NCBI RefSeq assembly: GCF_001429625.1
Contig: NZ_LMSU01000001.1
Location: 191,498-255,497 of the forward strand
Reading direction: 5' to 3'
DNA length: 64,000 nucleotides
From: Nocardioides sp. Soil805
Lineage (GTDB): Bacteria; Actinomycetota; Actinomycetes; Propionibacteriales; Nocardioidaceae
Shown here: piece by piece, positions 35,672-44,725 of the stretch
Position numbering within the stretch: position 1 is the first letter of the stretch
Layout: every line of letters begins with the position of its first letter
Notes under the pieces: generated by a model
Told to the model about the DNA's origin: nothing
The model's database searches: none
What the model saw: the letters and a program-made list of their open reading frames with translations, nothing else
Translations under genes and position numbers: made by a program

Positions 35672-36652
35672 TCAGGCCTCGCTGGAGTGGCCGGGGAAGA
35701 CGTGCGCCGACGGGTCGATCACGACGGCCGCGTTGTTGACCGCCGTCGCCGCCTCGCCGAAGCCCACCGCGATGAGCCGGACCTTGCCGGGGTACTCGGT
35801 GATGTCGCCGGCGGCGAAGACGCGCTCGACGGTGGTGCGCATCGCGCTGTCCACGACCACGTGCCGCTTGTCGGTCTCCAGTCCCCACGTCTGCAGGGCG
35901 CCCAGGTCGGCGACGAACCCGAGCGCGGCCACCACGGCCTGCGCCGGTCGGACGAGCGGGTCCTGCCCGTCGACGGTGATCTCGACCTCGGCGACGTGGC
36001 CGCCCCCGTCGGCGTCCGCACCGCGCAGCGCGGTGACCTGGGCCCGGGTGATGATCTCGACGCTGGAGTCGCGCACGGCCTTGACCGTGCGCTCGTGGGC
36101 GCGGAAGGCGTCCCGGCGGTGGACGAGGGTCACCGAGGAGGCCACCGGCTCGAGGTGCTGGGCCCAGTCGAAGGCGCTGTCGCCGCCGCCGACGATGACC
36201 ACGTCCTTGCCGGCGTACGGCGCGAAGGACGGCACGAAGAACTCGACGCCCTGCCCGACCCAGCCATCGGCGGCCGGCAGTGGGCGCGGGCTGAACTTGC
36301 CGATCCCGGCCGTGACCAGCAGCGCGCTGGCGGTGATCTCGGTACCGTCGTCCAGGCCGACCACCACGTGCCCGTCGCCGTGGGCGAGGGTCTGCGCGGT
36401 GCGGTCGAGGAAGTAGTGCGGGTCCGCGGTCGCGGCCTGGGCGACGAGCCCCTCGACGAGGTCGCGGCCCTTGATCGTCGGGAAGCCGGCGACGTCGAGG
36501 ATCGCCTTCTCGGGGTACATCGCCGTGATCTGCCCGCCGAGCTCGGGCAACGAGTCGACGACCGCGACGCTCATCCCGCGGAAGCCCGCGTAGTAGGCGG
36601 CGTAGAGCCCGGTGGGACCGGCCCCGATGATGAGCAGATCGACCTCGGGCAC
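35672..36652 (-). CDS. Ferredoxin/flavodoxin-NADP+ reductase, YumC (thioredoxin-reductase-like) type
   Basis: A 326-residue two-domain flavoprotein. LLIIGAGPTGLYAAYYAGFRG binds FAD, DVVIVGGGDSAFDWAQ binds NADPH, and GDITEYPGKVRLIAVGFGEAATAVNNA is the second FAD contact. The thioredoxin-reductase CxxC is absent from the NADPH domain, and the TAMYPEKAILDVAGFP and GFVADLG signatures match the YumC class that reduces ferredoxin or flavodoxin with NADPH. The start is GTG after GAAGGAGTG. The upstream Mce-associated genes run in the same direction 37 bases away. Confidence 0.9.
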   Translation of the reverse strand: MPEVDLLIIGAGPTGLYAAYYAGFRGMSVAVVDSLPELGGQITAMYPEKAILDVAGFPTIKGRDLVEGLVAQAATADPHYFLDRTAQTLAHGDGHVVVGLDDGTEITASALLVTAGIGKFSPRPLPAADGWVGQGVEFFVPSFAPYAGKDVVIVGGGDSAFDWAQHLEPVASSVTLVHRRDAFRAHERTVKAVRDSSVEIITRAQVTALRGADADGGGHVAEVEITVDGQDPLVRPAQAVVAALGFVADLGALQTWGLETDKRHVVVDSAMRTTVERVFAAGDITEYPGKVRLIAVGFGEAATAVNNAAVVIDPSAHVFPGHSSEA

Positions 36653-36689
36653 CCGGTCACTCCTTCGTCGCCGTCAGGACGCTGCCAAC

Positions 36690-37238
36690 CTAGCCGAGCG
36701 CGGTGACCCCTGCCACGGTCCAGCGACCTTCCTCCCGGACCAGCCGCACCACGAGCCGCGTGCGTCGGACGCGACGGGCGCCGCTCGCGCCCGCGGTGGT
36801 CTGCTGGTTGGCGAAGACGAGCACCTCGGCGCGCGCGTCGGTGGCCGACACGACGGCCGACGACACGGCGGTCGTCTCCTGGTCGATCTCGTCGCGCACG
36901 GTGTCGGCGCGGACCTGCTGCATGGCCGCGGCGTACTCGTCGGCGAAGTCCGCGGTCAGGGAACGCTGCGTCGCCGTGACGTCGGCGTCGAAGGTGTCGT
37001 GGTGGTAGCTGAGCACCCGTGTCCCGGCCGTGGCCGCCACGTCCAGGAGCCGATCGCGGGCGCCAGCGTCGGTCAGGGCCGCGCCCGTCGCGACCCGCGT
37101 CGGTGCCGTCTGGCGGTCGTCGTGGACCTGCAGGGCCACGAGGACGGCCAGGACCGTGGCAGTGACGCCGAGCAGCGCGGTCAGCCAGGGGCTGGCGAGC
37201 GCGGAGGTCTCGCTGGTGCGGGGAGCCTGGTCCGGCAC
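36690..37238 (-). CDS. Mce-associated-like membrane protein
   Basis: A 182-residue protein with one transmembrane helix (about 17-40, PWLTALLGVTATVLAVLVAL) and an extracytoplasmic domain with YHHDTFDADVTATQRSLTADFADEYAAAM and a C-terminal RLVVRLVREEGRWTVAGVTAL. This cystatin-like layout is that of the Mas proteins encoded at the end of mce operons, which support Mce lipid transporters. It begins with GTG one base after its partner's stop (TGA-C-GTG), so the pair is coupled. No mce or yrbE gene is nearby. Confidence 0.78.
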   Translation of the reverse strand: MPDQAPRTSETSALASPWLTALLGVTATVLAVLVALQVHDDRQTAPTRVATGAALTDAGARDRLLDVAATAGTRVLSYHHDTFDADVTATQRSLTADFADEYAAAMQQVRADTVRDEIDQETTAVSSAVVSATDARAEVLVFANQQTTAGASGARRVRRTRLVVRLVREEGRWTVAGVTALG

Positions 37239-37239
37239 G

Positions 37240-37740
37240 TCAGTTCACGAACCTCAGGCCGTCGGTGAGCCAGCGGCCACCGTCCTCGACGAGGTCGACC
37301 TCGATGCGCCATGGCACGGTACGGCGCCCGTCGGTCCCACCGGCCGCGCTCGTGACCGCGGTGTCCGCCGCGACCAGGGCGGTGGCGGCGCCGTCGGCCC
37401 AGCTGCTGAGCCCGACGCGGAGCAGCGTGACGTCGGCGGTGGACTGCCGGCGGCGGGTCTCGGCCGTGATGGTGCGCACCTGAGGGGCGAACTGGCGCCG
37501 GAACCGCGGAGTCGTGGTCTCGAGCATCTCCTCCAGCTGGGCGTCGACGTCGGTGTGGTCGATGTCGAGGAAGGCCCGGACCTGGTCGGCGGCCGCCCGC
37601 TGCGCAGCGTCCTGCCGGACGGCGACGGAGTCGGCGGGGGCCGCCGCGGTCGTGTCCTGCTCACGCAGGGCCAGGGTGGCGAGCGCGGCGCCGAGGAGGA
37701 GCACCAGCACCACCAGGCCGACGTTGACGCGGGCGCTCAC
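37240..37740 (-). CDS. Mce-associated-like membrane protein, second of pair
   Basis: A 166-residue protein with an N-terminal membrane anchor (residues 5-26, NVGLVVLVLLLGAALATLAL) and a soluble outer domain. DQVRAFLDIDHTDVDAQLEEMLETTTPRFRRQF and a closing EVDLVEDGGRWLTDGLRFV mirror the domain in the downstream protein. The pair probably forms a complex at the outer face of the cytoplasmic membrane. The start is GTG; a weak -10-like CACGAT lies about 35 bases upstream. The hairpin after the hemerythrin gene separates it from that unit. Confidence 0.75.
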   Translation of the reverse strand: MSARVNVGLVVLVLLLGAALATLALREQDTTAAAPADSVAVRQDAAQRAAADQVRAFLDIDHTDVDAQLEEMLETTTPRFRRQFAPQVRTITAETRRRQSTADVTLLRVGLSSWADGAATALVAADTAVTSAAGGTDGRRTVPWRIEVDLVEDGGRWLTDGLRFVN

Positions 37741-37799
37741 GAGGCGGCACCGCCGCTCGGTCGGGTCATGGGGGCATCGTGGCAGGTGACGGGCCCGAA

Positions 37800-37816
37800 C
37801 GGGCGGCGACCGCCCG
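37800..37816 (-). terminator. Hairpin after hemerythrin gene
   Basis: CGGGCGG (37800-37806) pairs with CCGCCCG (37810-37816) across a 3-base loop, 2 bases past the hemerythrin stop codon. Confidence 0.6.
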
Positions 37817-37818
37817 GG

Positions 37819-38370
37819 TCACTCCTCGTCGTCGTCGAGCAGCCCCTCGCGCTCGGCGGCGGCGACGATCCGGCGGACGTTGTCGATGTTGCCGCAGTCC
37901 GCGTCCAGCCGGGCGTTGCGCTCGGTGGCGAACGCCGCGCCGAGGTCGGCGCGCACCCGCTCGGAGACCTCCTCGCGGGCCGGGTTGAGGATGGTGAGCT
38001 CCTCCTCGGTCAGGTGGTGGTTGAGCGCCTGGGCGAGCTCCTCGACGGCGTCGTCGAACGCCTGCGTGTCGGTGCCCTTGAGCTCCAGCACGGCGAGCAT
38101 CGCCTCGTGGCCCTCGGCGTGCTCCTCCTCGCCGTGCTCCGCCTCGCGCTCGCTGACGGCGTCCTTGCGCTTCAGCGTGGGATAGATGTGCTTCTCCTCG
38201 GCCTCGGCGTGCGCGACGTGCAGGGCGGCCAGCGCCCGGCGCACGGCGTCGCGGTCCGAGGTGCTGTCGCGCAGGTCGCGCAGCAGCGCCTCGAAGCGCC
38301 GGTGGTCGTCGAGGATCAGGTCGATGACGTCGCCCGAGACCGGGCGACCGAGGTCGATGGAGGTGCTCAT
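37819..38370 (-). CDS. Hemerythrin HHE domain protein
   Basis: A 183-residue four-helix bundle protein with the histidines and acids of a di-iron hemerythrin-like site: DDHRRFE (His23), HVAHAEAEEKHIYP (His54, Glu58, His61), EEEHAEGHEAM (His84/88) and NHHLTEEELTI (His118/119, Glu123). These proteins sense or store oxygen or nitric oxide. The C-terminal quarter is an extra helical, acidic tail with one Cys. The ATG at 38370 is used because TACGGT ends 6 bases before it; a GTG two codons upstream lies inside that gap. Confidence 0.88.
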   Translation of the reverse strand: MSTSIDLGRPVSGDVIDLILDDHRRFEALLRDLRDSTSDRDAVRRALAALHVAHAEAEEKHIYPTLKRKDAVSEREAEHGEEEHAEGHEAMLAVLELKGTDTQAFDDAVEELAQALNHHLTEEELTILNPAREEVSERVRADLGAAFATERNARLDADCGNIDNVRRIVAAAEREGLLDDDEE

Positions 38371-38376
38371 GGCCAC

Positions 38377-38382
38377 ACCGTA
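38377..38382 (-). promoter_or_regulatory. -10 box of hemerythrin gene
   Basis: On the minus strand TACGGT ends 6 bases before the ATG at 38370. Confidence 0.55.
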
Positions 38383-38399
38383 ACGAGCGGATCGCTGCC

Positions 38400-38405
38400 T
38401 ATGCT
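38400..38405 (+). promoter_or_regulatory. -10 box of DUF1707 gene
   Basis: TATGCT ends 6 bases before the ATG at 38412. The divergent hemerythrin -10 is 17 bases away, so the two polymerases would collide or exclude each other. Confidence 0.6.
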
Positions 38406-38411
38406 GGCCGC

Positions 38412-38957
38412 ATGGCGTCGAGCTCCTGGGACCGCTTCGAGCACGACCCGCGCTCGGCGGACGCAGCCGGGCTGCGTGCCTCGGACCGGGACCGCGACGT
38501 GGCGCTGGAGGTGCTCGGCGAGGCGTACGCCGACGGACGGCTCGCGCGCGAGGAGTACGACGACCGTGCGGCCGCGGTGGTCTCGGCGAAGACCCTCGGT
38601 GAGCTGCCGCCGCAGCTGGAGGACCTCGTGCCGGCCGCCGGACTCCCGGTCCCCGACCGGGGCACGCTGCAGCCCGCGAGCGACCTGCACCGCCAGGCCG
38701 TGGACCGCTGGGCCCGGGACCGGCGAGAGGCCGTCACCGGTCTGCTCACCGTCTCCCTCATCTGCTGGACGATCTGGGCCGTCGTCATGTTCGGCGGCTT
38801 CCCGTGGCCGGTCTTCCCGATGGTGGCGCAGGCCGCGGTCCTGCTGCGCACCCAGCTGCAGAAGCAGGACATCGTCGAGCGGCACGAACGCAGGCTGCTC
38901 CGGAAGCGGACCACCGAGCTCGGACCCGACACCGACGCCGGGCCGGGCGACGACTGA
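38412..38957 (+). CDS. DUF1707 / 2TM domain protein
   Basis: A 181-residue membrane protein. The N-terminal DUF1707 module reads LRASDRDRDVALEVLGEAYADGRLAREEYDDRAAAVVSAKT (from residue 21), a short domain frequent in actinobacteria and thought to be a regulatory or interaction module. Two hydrophobic helices follow (about 108-128 and 131-147), then a basic coiled segment (QKQDIVERHERRLLRKR) and an acidic end. Its function is unknown. It is predicted leaderless and divergent from the hemerythrin gene. Confidence 0.8.
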   Translation: MASSSWDRFEHDPRSADAAGLRASDRDRDVALEVLGEAYADGRLAREEYDDRAAAVVSAKTLGELPPQLEDLVPAAGLPVPDRGTLQPASDLHRQAVDRWARDRREAVTGLLTVSLICWTIWAVVMFGGFPWPVFPMVAQAAVLLRTQLQKQDIVERHERRLLRKRTTELGPDTDAGPGDD

Positions 38958-38976
38958 GCCCGGCGACCGCCCGGGG

Positions 38977-39342
38977 TCAGCCGTCCCAACCCGCAGGGCG
39001 GACCTTCACCGGGAGCCTGGAGACCACCAGCCGGTAGGACTCGTCGACAGCCTCGAGGAGCTCGTCGTCGGGGATGGTGCCGTCCAGGGAGAGGTCGTTC
39101 CATCCGCTCCGGCCGATGTAGGCCATCACCGAGGCCGCCCCTGGGTAGCGGTCGAGCCACTCGTCGGCGGCCTCCCGGCTGGCCCCCGCCTTGACGCCGA
39201 CGCCGTCGCGACCCAGGAACGCGAAGATCTTGCCGCGCTCCCCCGCGCCGACCTTGTAGACCGGCAGCTCGTGGTCCCACGGGTTGTCGGGCCACGCGCC
39301 CGGCTTGGCCGCGCAGTGCGCCTCGAGGTCGGCGACGTCCAT
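38977..39342 (-). CDS. MmcQ/YjbR family protein
   Basis: A 121-residue protein of the YjbR fold. LEAHCAAKPGAWPDNPWDHELPVYKVG is the usual start of the MmcQ group, and the core KIFAFLGRDGVGVKAG plus YIGRSGWNDLSLDG and ELLEAVDESYRLVVSRLP follow the family closely. The fold is DNA-binding-like, but no function has been shown for most members. It lies directly downstream of uvrB behind a hairpin and may be read from its own weak promoter. The start is ATG. Confidence 0.85.
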   Translation of the reverse strand: MDVADLEAHCAAKPGAWPDNPWDHELPVYKVGAGERGKIFAFLGRDGVGVKAGASREAADEWLDRYPGAASVMAYIGRSGWNDLSLDGTIPDDELLEAVDESYRLVVSRLPVKVRPAGWDG

Positions 39343-39367
39343 CAGGCCGAGCCACCCCGGAGTGGAG

Positions 39368-39389
39368 GTCCGGTGCGTGCGTGCCGGAC
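39368..39389 (-). terminator. Hairpin after uvrB
   Basis: GTCCGG (39368-39373) pairs with CCGGAC (39384-39389) across a 10-base loop, 2 bases past the uvrB stop codon. Confidence 0.5.
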
Positions 39390-39391
39390 GT

Positions 39392-41518
39392 TCACTTGGT
39401 CGCTTCCATCATCTGGCGGAGCTCCTTCTTGAGCTCGCTGATCTCGTCGCGCAGCCGCGCGGCCACCTCGAACTGGAGCTCGGCGGCCGCGGTCTTCATC
39501 TGCTCGGTGAGGCCCTGGATGAGCTCGGCGAGGTCGCTGGACGGGATCCCGGCCGTGTCGGGCAGGTCCGAGTGCATCTTGGACAGCGACGGGGTCGGCG
39601 ACTTGGCCTTGACCCCACCGGCCCGGCCCTTCTGTCCGACGTCGGCCCACGTCTGGAGGAGCTCCTGGGTGGTCTCGTCCTCGCGGGCGAGCATCTCGGT
39701 GATGTCGGCGATCTTCTTGCGCAGCGGGGTCGGGTCGATGCCGTGCTCGGTGTTGTAGTCGACCTGGATCTGGCGGCGTCGGTTGGTCTCGTCGATCGCG
39801 GCCTCCATGGAGGGCGTGATCTTGTCGGCGTACATGTGGACCTGGCCGGACACGTTGCGGGCGGCACGACCGATGGTCTGGATGAGTGACTTGTCGGAGC
39901 GCAGGAAGCCCTCCTTGTCGGCGTCGAGGATCGCCACCAGCGACACCTCGGGCAGGTCGAGGCCCTCGCGGAGCAGGTTGATGCCGACCAGGACGTCGTA
40001 CTCCCCCAGCCGGAGGTCGCGCAGCAGCTCGATGCGCTTGAGGGTGTCGACCTCGGAGTGCAGGTAGCGGGTGCGGATGCCGGCGTCGAGGAGGTAGTCG
40101 GTGAGGTCCTCGGACATCTTCTTGGTCAGCGTCGTGACCAGGACGCGCTCCTCCTTGTCGGAGCGGGTGCGGATCTCGTGGATGAGGTCGTCGATCTGGC
40201 CCTTGGTCGGCTTGACCACGACCTCGGGATCGATGAGGCCGGTGGGGCGGATGATCTGCTGGACGGTGTTGTCGACGCCGCCGACCTTGTCGAGCTCGTA
40301 GTTGCCGGGCGTGGCGGAGAGGTAGATCGTCTGGCCGATCCGCTCGAGGAACTCCTCCCAGCGCAGCGGCCGGTTGTCCATCGCGCTGGGCAGCCGGAAG
40401 CCGTGGTCGACGAGGTTGCGCTTGCGGGACATGTCTCCCTCGTACATCCCGCCGATCTGCGGCACCGCCACGTGCGACTCGTCCACGACGAGGACGTAGT
40501 CCTCCGCGAAGTAGTCGAGCAGCGTGTTGGGCGCCGAGCCGCGGGAGCGGCCGTCCATGTGCATCGAGTAGTTCTCGATGCCCGAGCAGGACCCGACCTG
40601 CCGCATCATCTCGATGTCGTAGGTCGTACGCATCCGCAGGCGCTGGGCCTCGAGCAGCTTGCCCTGCCGCTCGAAGGTGGCCAGCTGGTCCTCCAGCTCG
40701 AGCTCGATGCCCTTGATCGCGCGCTCCATCCGCTCGGGGCCGGCGACGTAGTGGGTGGCCGGGAAGACGTGCAGCTCCTGGTCCTCGGTGATGACCTCGC
40801 CGGTGACGGGGTGCAGGGTCATCAGCCGCTCGACCTCGTCGCCGAAGAACTCGATGCGCACCGCGAGCTCCTCGTAGACCGGGAAGATCTCGAGGGTGTC
40901 GCCGCGGACCCGGAAGGTGCCGCGGGTGAAGGACATGTCGTTGCGCGTGTACTGGATCTCGACGAGGCGGCGCAGGATCGAGTCGCGGTCGTGCTCCTCG
41001 CCGACGCGCAGCCGCAGCATCCGGTCGACGTACTCCTGCGGGGTGCCGAGGCCGTAGATGCAGGACACGGTGCTGACAACGATCACGTCGCGCCGGGTCA
41101 GCAGGCTGTTGGTCGCGCTGTGCCGGAGTCGCTCGACCTCCTCGTTGATGGAGGAGTCCTTCTCGATGTAGGTGTCCGTCTGGGGGACGTAGGCCTCGGG
41201 CTGGTAGTAGTCGTAGTAGGAGACGAAGTACTCCACGGCGTTGTCCGGGAAGAGCTGGCGCAGCTCGTTGGCGAACTGCGCGGCCAGCGTCTTGTTGGGC
41301 TGGAGCACCAGCATCGGCCGCTGCAGCTGCTCGGCCACCCACGCGACGGTGGCCGTCTTGCCGGTGCCGGTCGCACCGAGCAGCACGATGTCCTGCTCGC
41401 CGCCCTGGATGCGCTGCGTGATCTCCTCGATGGCCGCCGGCTGGTCGCCGGACGGCTGGTAGTCGGAGACGACCTTGAAGGGGGCGACGCGGCGCTCGAG
41501 GTCTGTGACTGGACGCAT
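39392..41518 (-). CDS. uvrB: UvrABC system protein B
   Basis: The damage-verification helicase of nucleotide excision repair, 708 residues, full length. Walker A is GATGTGKT (48-55), the damage-probing beta-hairpin is in [12 protein letters not shown], and the DEAD-like box is VDESH. Helicase motifs V-VI appear in [16 protein letters not shown] and [10 protein letters not shown], and the C-terminal UVR motif that contacts UvrC in [20 protein letters not shown]. It is made as a leaderless message from a PafBC-type damage promoter. It partners with UvrA and UvrC encoded elsewhere. Confidence 0.98.
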   Translation of the reverse strand: MRPVTDLERRVAPFKVVSDYQPSGDQPAAIEEITQRIQGGEQDIVLLGATGTGKTATVAWVAEQLQRPMLVLQPNKTLAAQFANELRQLFPDNAVEYFVSYYDYYQPEAYVPQTDTYIEKDSSINEEVERLRHSATNSLLTRRDVIVVSTVSCIYGLGTPQEYVDRMLRLRVGEEHDRDSILRRLVEIQYTRNDMSFTRGTFRVRGDTLEIFPVYEELAVRIEFFGDEVERLMTLHPVTGEVITEDQELHVFPATHYVAGPERMERAIKGIELELEDQLATFERQGKLLEAQRLRMRTTYDIEMMRQVGSCSGIENYSMHMDGRSRGSAPNTLLDYFAEDYVLVVDESHVAVPQIGGMYEGDMSRKRNLVDHGFRLPSAMDNRPLRWEEFLERIGQTIYLSATPGNYELDKVGGVDNTVQQIIRPTGLIDPEVVVKPTKGQIDDLIHEIRTRSDKEERVLVTTLTKKMSEDLTDYLLDAGIRTRYLHSEVDTLKRIELLRDLRLGEYDVLVGINLLREGLDLPEVSLVAILDADKEGFLRSDKSLIQTIGRAARNVSGQVHMYADKITPSMEAAIDETNRRRQIQVDYNTEHGIDPTPLRKKIADITEMLAREDETTQELLQTWADVGQKGRAGGVKAKSPTPSLSKMHSDLPDTAGIPSSDLAELIQGLTEQMKTAAAELQFEVAARLRDEISELKKELRQMMEATK

Positions 41519-41524
41519 GCGTCG

Positions 41525-41547
41525 AGCCTACGACCGACCACCGACAA
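41525..41547 (-). promoter_or_regulatory. PafBC-type (RecA-NDp-like) promoter of uvrB
   Basis: Read on the minus strand, TTGTCGGTG (41547-41539), 8 bases, then TAGGCT (41530-41525), then 6 bases to the ATG at 41518. This matches the published LexA-independent damage promoter TTGTCRGTG-N8-TAGNNT in every fixed position. Confidence 0.85.
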
Positions 41548-41572
41548 CGGGCTCGGCAGCGAGGCTCGGGGG

Positions 41573-42772
41573 TCACCCCTCCGGCGGGGTCCAGAGCCAG
41601 GCGTCGTGCAGCAGCGTCCCCTCGCGGGAGCCCGTCCACTCCTGCCCGCCGAAGACGAACAGCGACGACCCCACGGCGGTCGAGGTGTCGTCGTACGCGT
41701 CCTCGCGCCCCGGTGGCGCCGCGACGGTCAGCAGGTCGCCCGTGCCGACGTTGTAGAGACGCGCCCGCCCGTCGCTCCCCAGCGACCCGACGGAGTAGAG
41801 CTCGTACGTCGAGCGGTCGCCGTCGACGGCGCCGTAGACGTCGACGCCGCGATCGCCCTCCACGGACGGTCCCTCGCGCCAGCGACCGGTCTCCGGGTCG
41901 AGCAGCCAGACCGGGCGGTAGTGACCGTTGAGCAGCAGCTCGTCCCCGGCCGCCCACAGCTGGTAGCCGGGGCCCGGGGCGTCCGGGAGCCGCGTCCACG
42001 TCCCGGTCTCCAGGTCCAGCCGGGCCAGCAGCTTGGTGTCGGGCACCCCGCCGTCGTCCAGGGCGGCCGTGGGCGAGCCGGCCAGGACGAGGTCGTCGCC
42101 GACCGCGACGGCGAACCGGTCGTAGACCTCGGGCAGCGGATCGGCCGGCAGCCTGTCCCAGGACCCGGCGCCGGGGTCGAAGACGAGATCGGCGGGACGA
42201 CCCTGCTCGTCCGACGCCCGGTGCACCACGAGTCGGTCCCCGACGGGGACGAGGGCGACGTACGACGAACGGAACCCGGGCACCCGGCCGTGCTCGTGCC
42301 AGCGGTCGGCGGCCACGTCGTACTCGAGGAGCTCGGGGGCGCCCGCGCAGCCCATGCCGGTGCGGCAGCCGGTCACGGTGAAGACCGAGCCTCCCAGCGC
42401 AGCGGTCTGCCGCTGCTCCCCCACGAGGCCGAACGGCGCCGGGGCCATGGGCGACCACTCGTCGGTGCGGGTGTTGAGGACGGCACCATCGGCGTGCAGC
42501 GGCTCCTCGGGGAAGGCGCAGTCCGCCGTGGGCGGGCACAACAGCTCCCACCCCCCGACGACGACCACCCGGTCCCCCACGGCCTCGACCAGCGACCTGC
42601 TCCGCGCTGACAGCGGCGCGTCGGGGAGACGCACCCACCCGTCGCCGGCGTCGGTGCTGCTCCCCGGTCCGGGCGCGTCCACCACCTCGGCGCCCGAGTC
42701 GCACGCGACCAGGAGCGCAGCGAGCAACGGGCCCAGCAGCCCGAGGACGAGGAGGAGCGGTGGGCGTCTCAC
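41573..42772 (-). CDS. Kelch-repeat lipoprotein
   Basis: A 399-residue exported protein. [20 protein letters not shown] and the lipobox LVAC (Cys24) mark a lipoprotein anchored on the outside of the membrane. The rest is a beta-propeller of kelch-type units: each has a WVRLPDAPL-, WSPMAPAPF- or [13 protein letters not shown] strand followed by a VVVGG-, VFTVTG- or LLLNG-like strand. Such propellers bind proteins or sugars; no catalytic residues are evident. The GTG start at 42772 fits the signal sequence. The long frame continuing upstream is noncoding shadow of the neighbouring genes. Confidence 0.85.
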   Translation of the reverse strand: MRRPPLLLVLGLLGPLLAALLVACDSGAEVVDAPGPGSSTDAGDGWVRLPDAPLSARSRSLVEAVGDRVVVVGGWELLCPPTADCAFPEEPLHADGAVLNTRTDEWSPMAPAPFGLVGEQRQTAALGGSVFTVTGCRTGMGCAGAPELLEYDVAADRWHEHGRVPGFRSSYVALVPVGDRLVVHRASDEQGRPADLVFDPGAGSWDRLPADPLPEVYDRFAVAVGDDLVLAGSPTAALDDGGVPDTKLLARLDLETGTWTRLPDAPGPGYQLWAAGDELLLNGHYRPVWLLDPETGRWREGPSVEGDRGVDVYGAVDGDRSTYELYSVGSLGSDGRARLYNVGTGDLLTVAAPPGREDAYDDTSTAVGSSLFVFGGQEWTGSREGTLLHDAWLWTPPEG

Positions 42773-42815
42773 GCCGGTCGGACGAGCGCGGCGGCCCCGC
42801 CGTTCCCGGCCTCGG

Positions 42816-43400
42816 TCAGCGGACGCGGTCGAGGGTGACGACCCGGACCCCGCCGGCGAGGTCGACCTGGTCGACGGGCGTGAACCGCGCGGACGTCTCC
42901 GGGCCCGCGAACAGGGAGATGCCCGAGCCGAGGACAGTGGGGTTGACCTTGAGCACGAGGCGGTCCACCTCGGGCAGCAGCGCGTGCGCGAGGGTGCCGC
43001 CGCCGACCAGCCAGACGTCGAGACCGTCCTCGGCCTTGAGCTCGCGCACCCGGGCGAGCGGGTCGTCGGCGACGACCTCCACCGGCAGGTCGTCGCGCCC
43101 GGCCAGCGAGCGGGAGACCACGAGGTGACGCAGGTGCGGGTAGGCGTCGTCGAGGCCCGCGTCCAGCCCCAGCTGGTACGACGCGCGACCCTCCACGACC
43201 GTGTCGAAGTGGCGTCCCGGCCCCTCGATCCCCATGGCGGCGCGCGCGGGGCCGGGCAGGGTCTCGGGATAGGTCGAGGCGAGGAGCTCCACGAGGTCCG
43301 GGGTGATCGGGAAGGCGTCGCTCCCGCTCGGGTCCCCTCCCTCGGGTCCGGCGATGAAGCCGTCGAGCGTGACGGCGACGAGGTAGACGAGTCGGCGCAT
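42816..43400 (-). CDS. Dihydrofolate-reductase-family protein (RibD C-terminal-like)
   Basis: A 194-residue NADPH-binding enzyme of the RibD C-terminal group. MRRLVYLVAVTLDGFIAGPEGG is the typical first strand, VVSRSL starts the cofactor region, DVWLVGGGTLAHALL is the nucleotide-binding glycine motif, and LFAGPETSARF ends the fold. Stand-alone members are of unknown substrate and are not the folate enzyme itself. A -10-like CAGCAT ends 6 bases before the ATG at 43400. Confidence 0.87.
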   Translation of the reverse strand: MRRLVYLVAVTLDGFIAGPEGGDPSGSDAFPITPDLVELLASTYPETLPGPARAAMGIEGPGRHFDTVVEGRASYQLGLDAGLDDAYPHLRHLVVSRSLAGRDDLPVEVVADDPLARVRELKAEDGLDVWLVGGGTLAHALLPEVDRLVLKVNPTVLGSGISLFAGPETSARFTPVDQVDLAGGVRVVTLDRVR

Positions 43401-43468
43401 GCCGTCATGCTGCCAGCCACGGTGGGGCGCGTCGTACCGGCCCCGGAGCACCCCTCGCGCGGCGTCGC

Positions 43469-43474
43469 TATCTT
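43469..43474 (+). promoter_or_regulatory. -10 box of phospholipase-D-like gene
   Basis: TATCTT ends 6 bases before the GTG at 43481; no ribosome binding site is present. Confidence 0.6.
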
Positions 43475-43480
43475 GTCCGT

Positions 43481-44725
43481 GTGACTGCCGCCCGCGTGCT
43501 GACCGTCGTCCGCCGGACGCTGCTGTCGGTCGTCGGGTTCCAGCTCCTCCTCGCCCTCGCCCTGTCCCTGGTGGACTCCTACCGCCGGCGCGGCAAGAAG
43601 CCCAAGCCGTTCCCGGTCACGCCGCCGCGGACCGTCGAGGTCGGTGACGGCACCCTCACGACGTACACCTTCGGGCAGGACCTCTTCGACGACATGCTCG
43701 CCGCCATCGACGGCGCCCAGAAGCAGGTGCTCCTCGAGACCTACATCTGGAAGGGCGACGAGGTCGGCGAGCGCTTCAAGGCCGCCCTCGTCGCGGCCGC
43801 GGACCGGGGCGTGGAGGTCTACTGCATCTACGACGGCTTCGCCAACCTCGTCGTCTCCCCGCGCTTCCGGCGCTTCCCGGCGTCGCTCAAGGTGCTGCGC
43901 TACCCGGTCTACTCGGCGGGCTTCCGCTTCTGGGACCTGCGCCGCTACGGCCGCGACCACCGCAAGATCCTCGTCGTCGACGAGGAGGTCGGCTTCGTCG
44001 GCGGCTACAACATCGGCACCGCCTACGCGACCGAGTGGCGCGACACCCACGTCCGGATCACCGGCCCCGGGGTCTGGGACCTCAAGCGCGCGTTCGCCGA
44101 CTTCTGGAACCTCAACCGCCGCAAGCGCATCGGCCGCTCCGAGCGCCCGTTGCTGCTGGAGACGGCCTCGGTGTGGGAGCCGCGGATCCGCTTCGCGCGC
44201 AACGTCCCGCGACTGTGGGTCTTCCCCATCCGGTCGATGTACCTCGACGCGATCAACCGCGCCACCAAGAACATCTGGATGACGCACGCCTACTTCATCC
44301 CCGACCAGGACTTCGTGGACGCCCTGCGCGACGCCGCTCGTCGCGGGGTGGACGTGCGGCTGCTGCTGCCGCTCAAGTCCAACCACATCGTGGCCGACTG
44401 GATCTCGCGCGGCTACTTCGGCCAGCTGCTCCAGGCCGGGGTGCGCATCCTGCGCTTCCGCGACGCGATGGTGCACGCCAAGACCTCGACCATCGACGGC
44501 AACTGGTCCACCGTCGGGACCGCCAACGTCGACCGGCTCAGCCTGCAGGGCAACTACGAGATCAACGTCGAGGTCATCGACGAGTCGATGGCGGCCGTGC
44601 TGGAGGAGATCTTCCTGGCCGACGAGTCCAACTCGCTGGAGCTGACGCTCGGCGAGTGGGAGGCGCGGGACCTGCACCGCAAGTTCACCGAGTACGTCCT
44701 CGCGCCGCTGCGTCCCCTTCTCTGA
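43481..44725 (+). CDS. Phospholipase D superfamily / cardiolipin synthase-like protein
   Basis: A 414-residue membrane-anchored enzyme. One N-terminal helix (about 13-34) is followed by two HKD catalytic motifs, DHRKILVVDEEVGFVGGYN and VHAKTSTIDGNWSTVGTAN. Each has H-x-K-x4-D, and together they form one active site. Bacterial cardiolipin synthases of this type join phosphatidylglycerol or CDP-diacylglycerol units. The two long N-terminal helices of ClsA are reduced to one here, as in ClsB-like or other PLD-type enzymes. Its 3' end overlaps a convergent gene by 41 bases. Confidence 0.92.
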   Translation: MTAARVLTVVRRTLLSVVGFQLLLALALSLVDSYRRRGKKPKPFPVTPPRTVEVGDGTLTTYTFGQDLFDDMLAAIDGAQKQVLLETYIWKGDEVGERFKAALVAAADRGVEVYCIYDGFANLVVSPRFRRFPASLKVLRYPVYSAGFRFWDLRRYGRDHRKILVVDEEVGFVGGYNIGTAYATEWRDTHVRITGPGVWDLKRAFADFWNLNRRKRIGRSERPLLLETASVWEPRIRFARNVPRLWVFPIRSMYLDAINRATKNIWMTHAYFIPDQDFVDALRDAARRGVDVRLLLPLKSNHIVADWISRGYFGQLLQAGVRILRFRDAMVHAKTSTIDGNWSTVGTANVDRLSLQGNYEINVEVIDESMAAVLEEIFLADESNSLELTLGEWEARDLHRKFTEYVLAPLRPLL

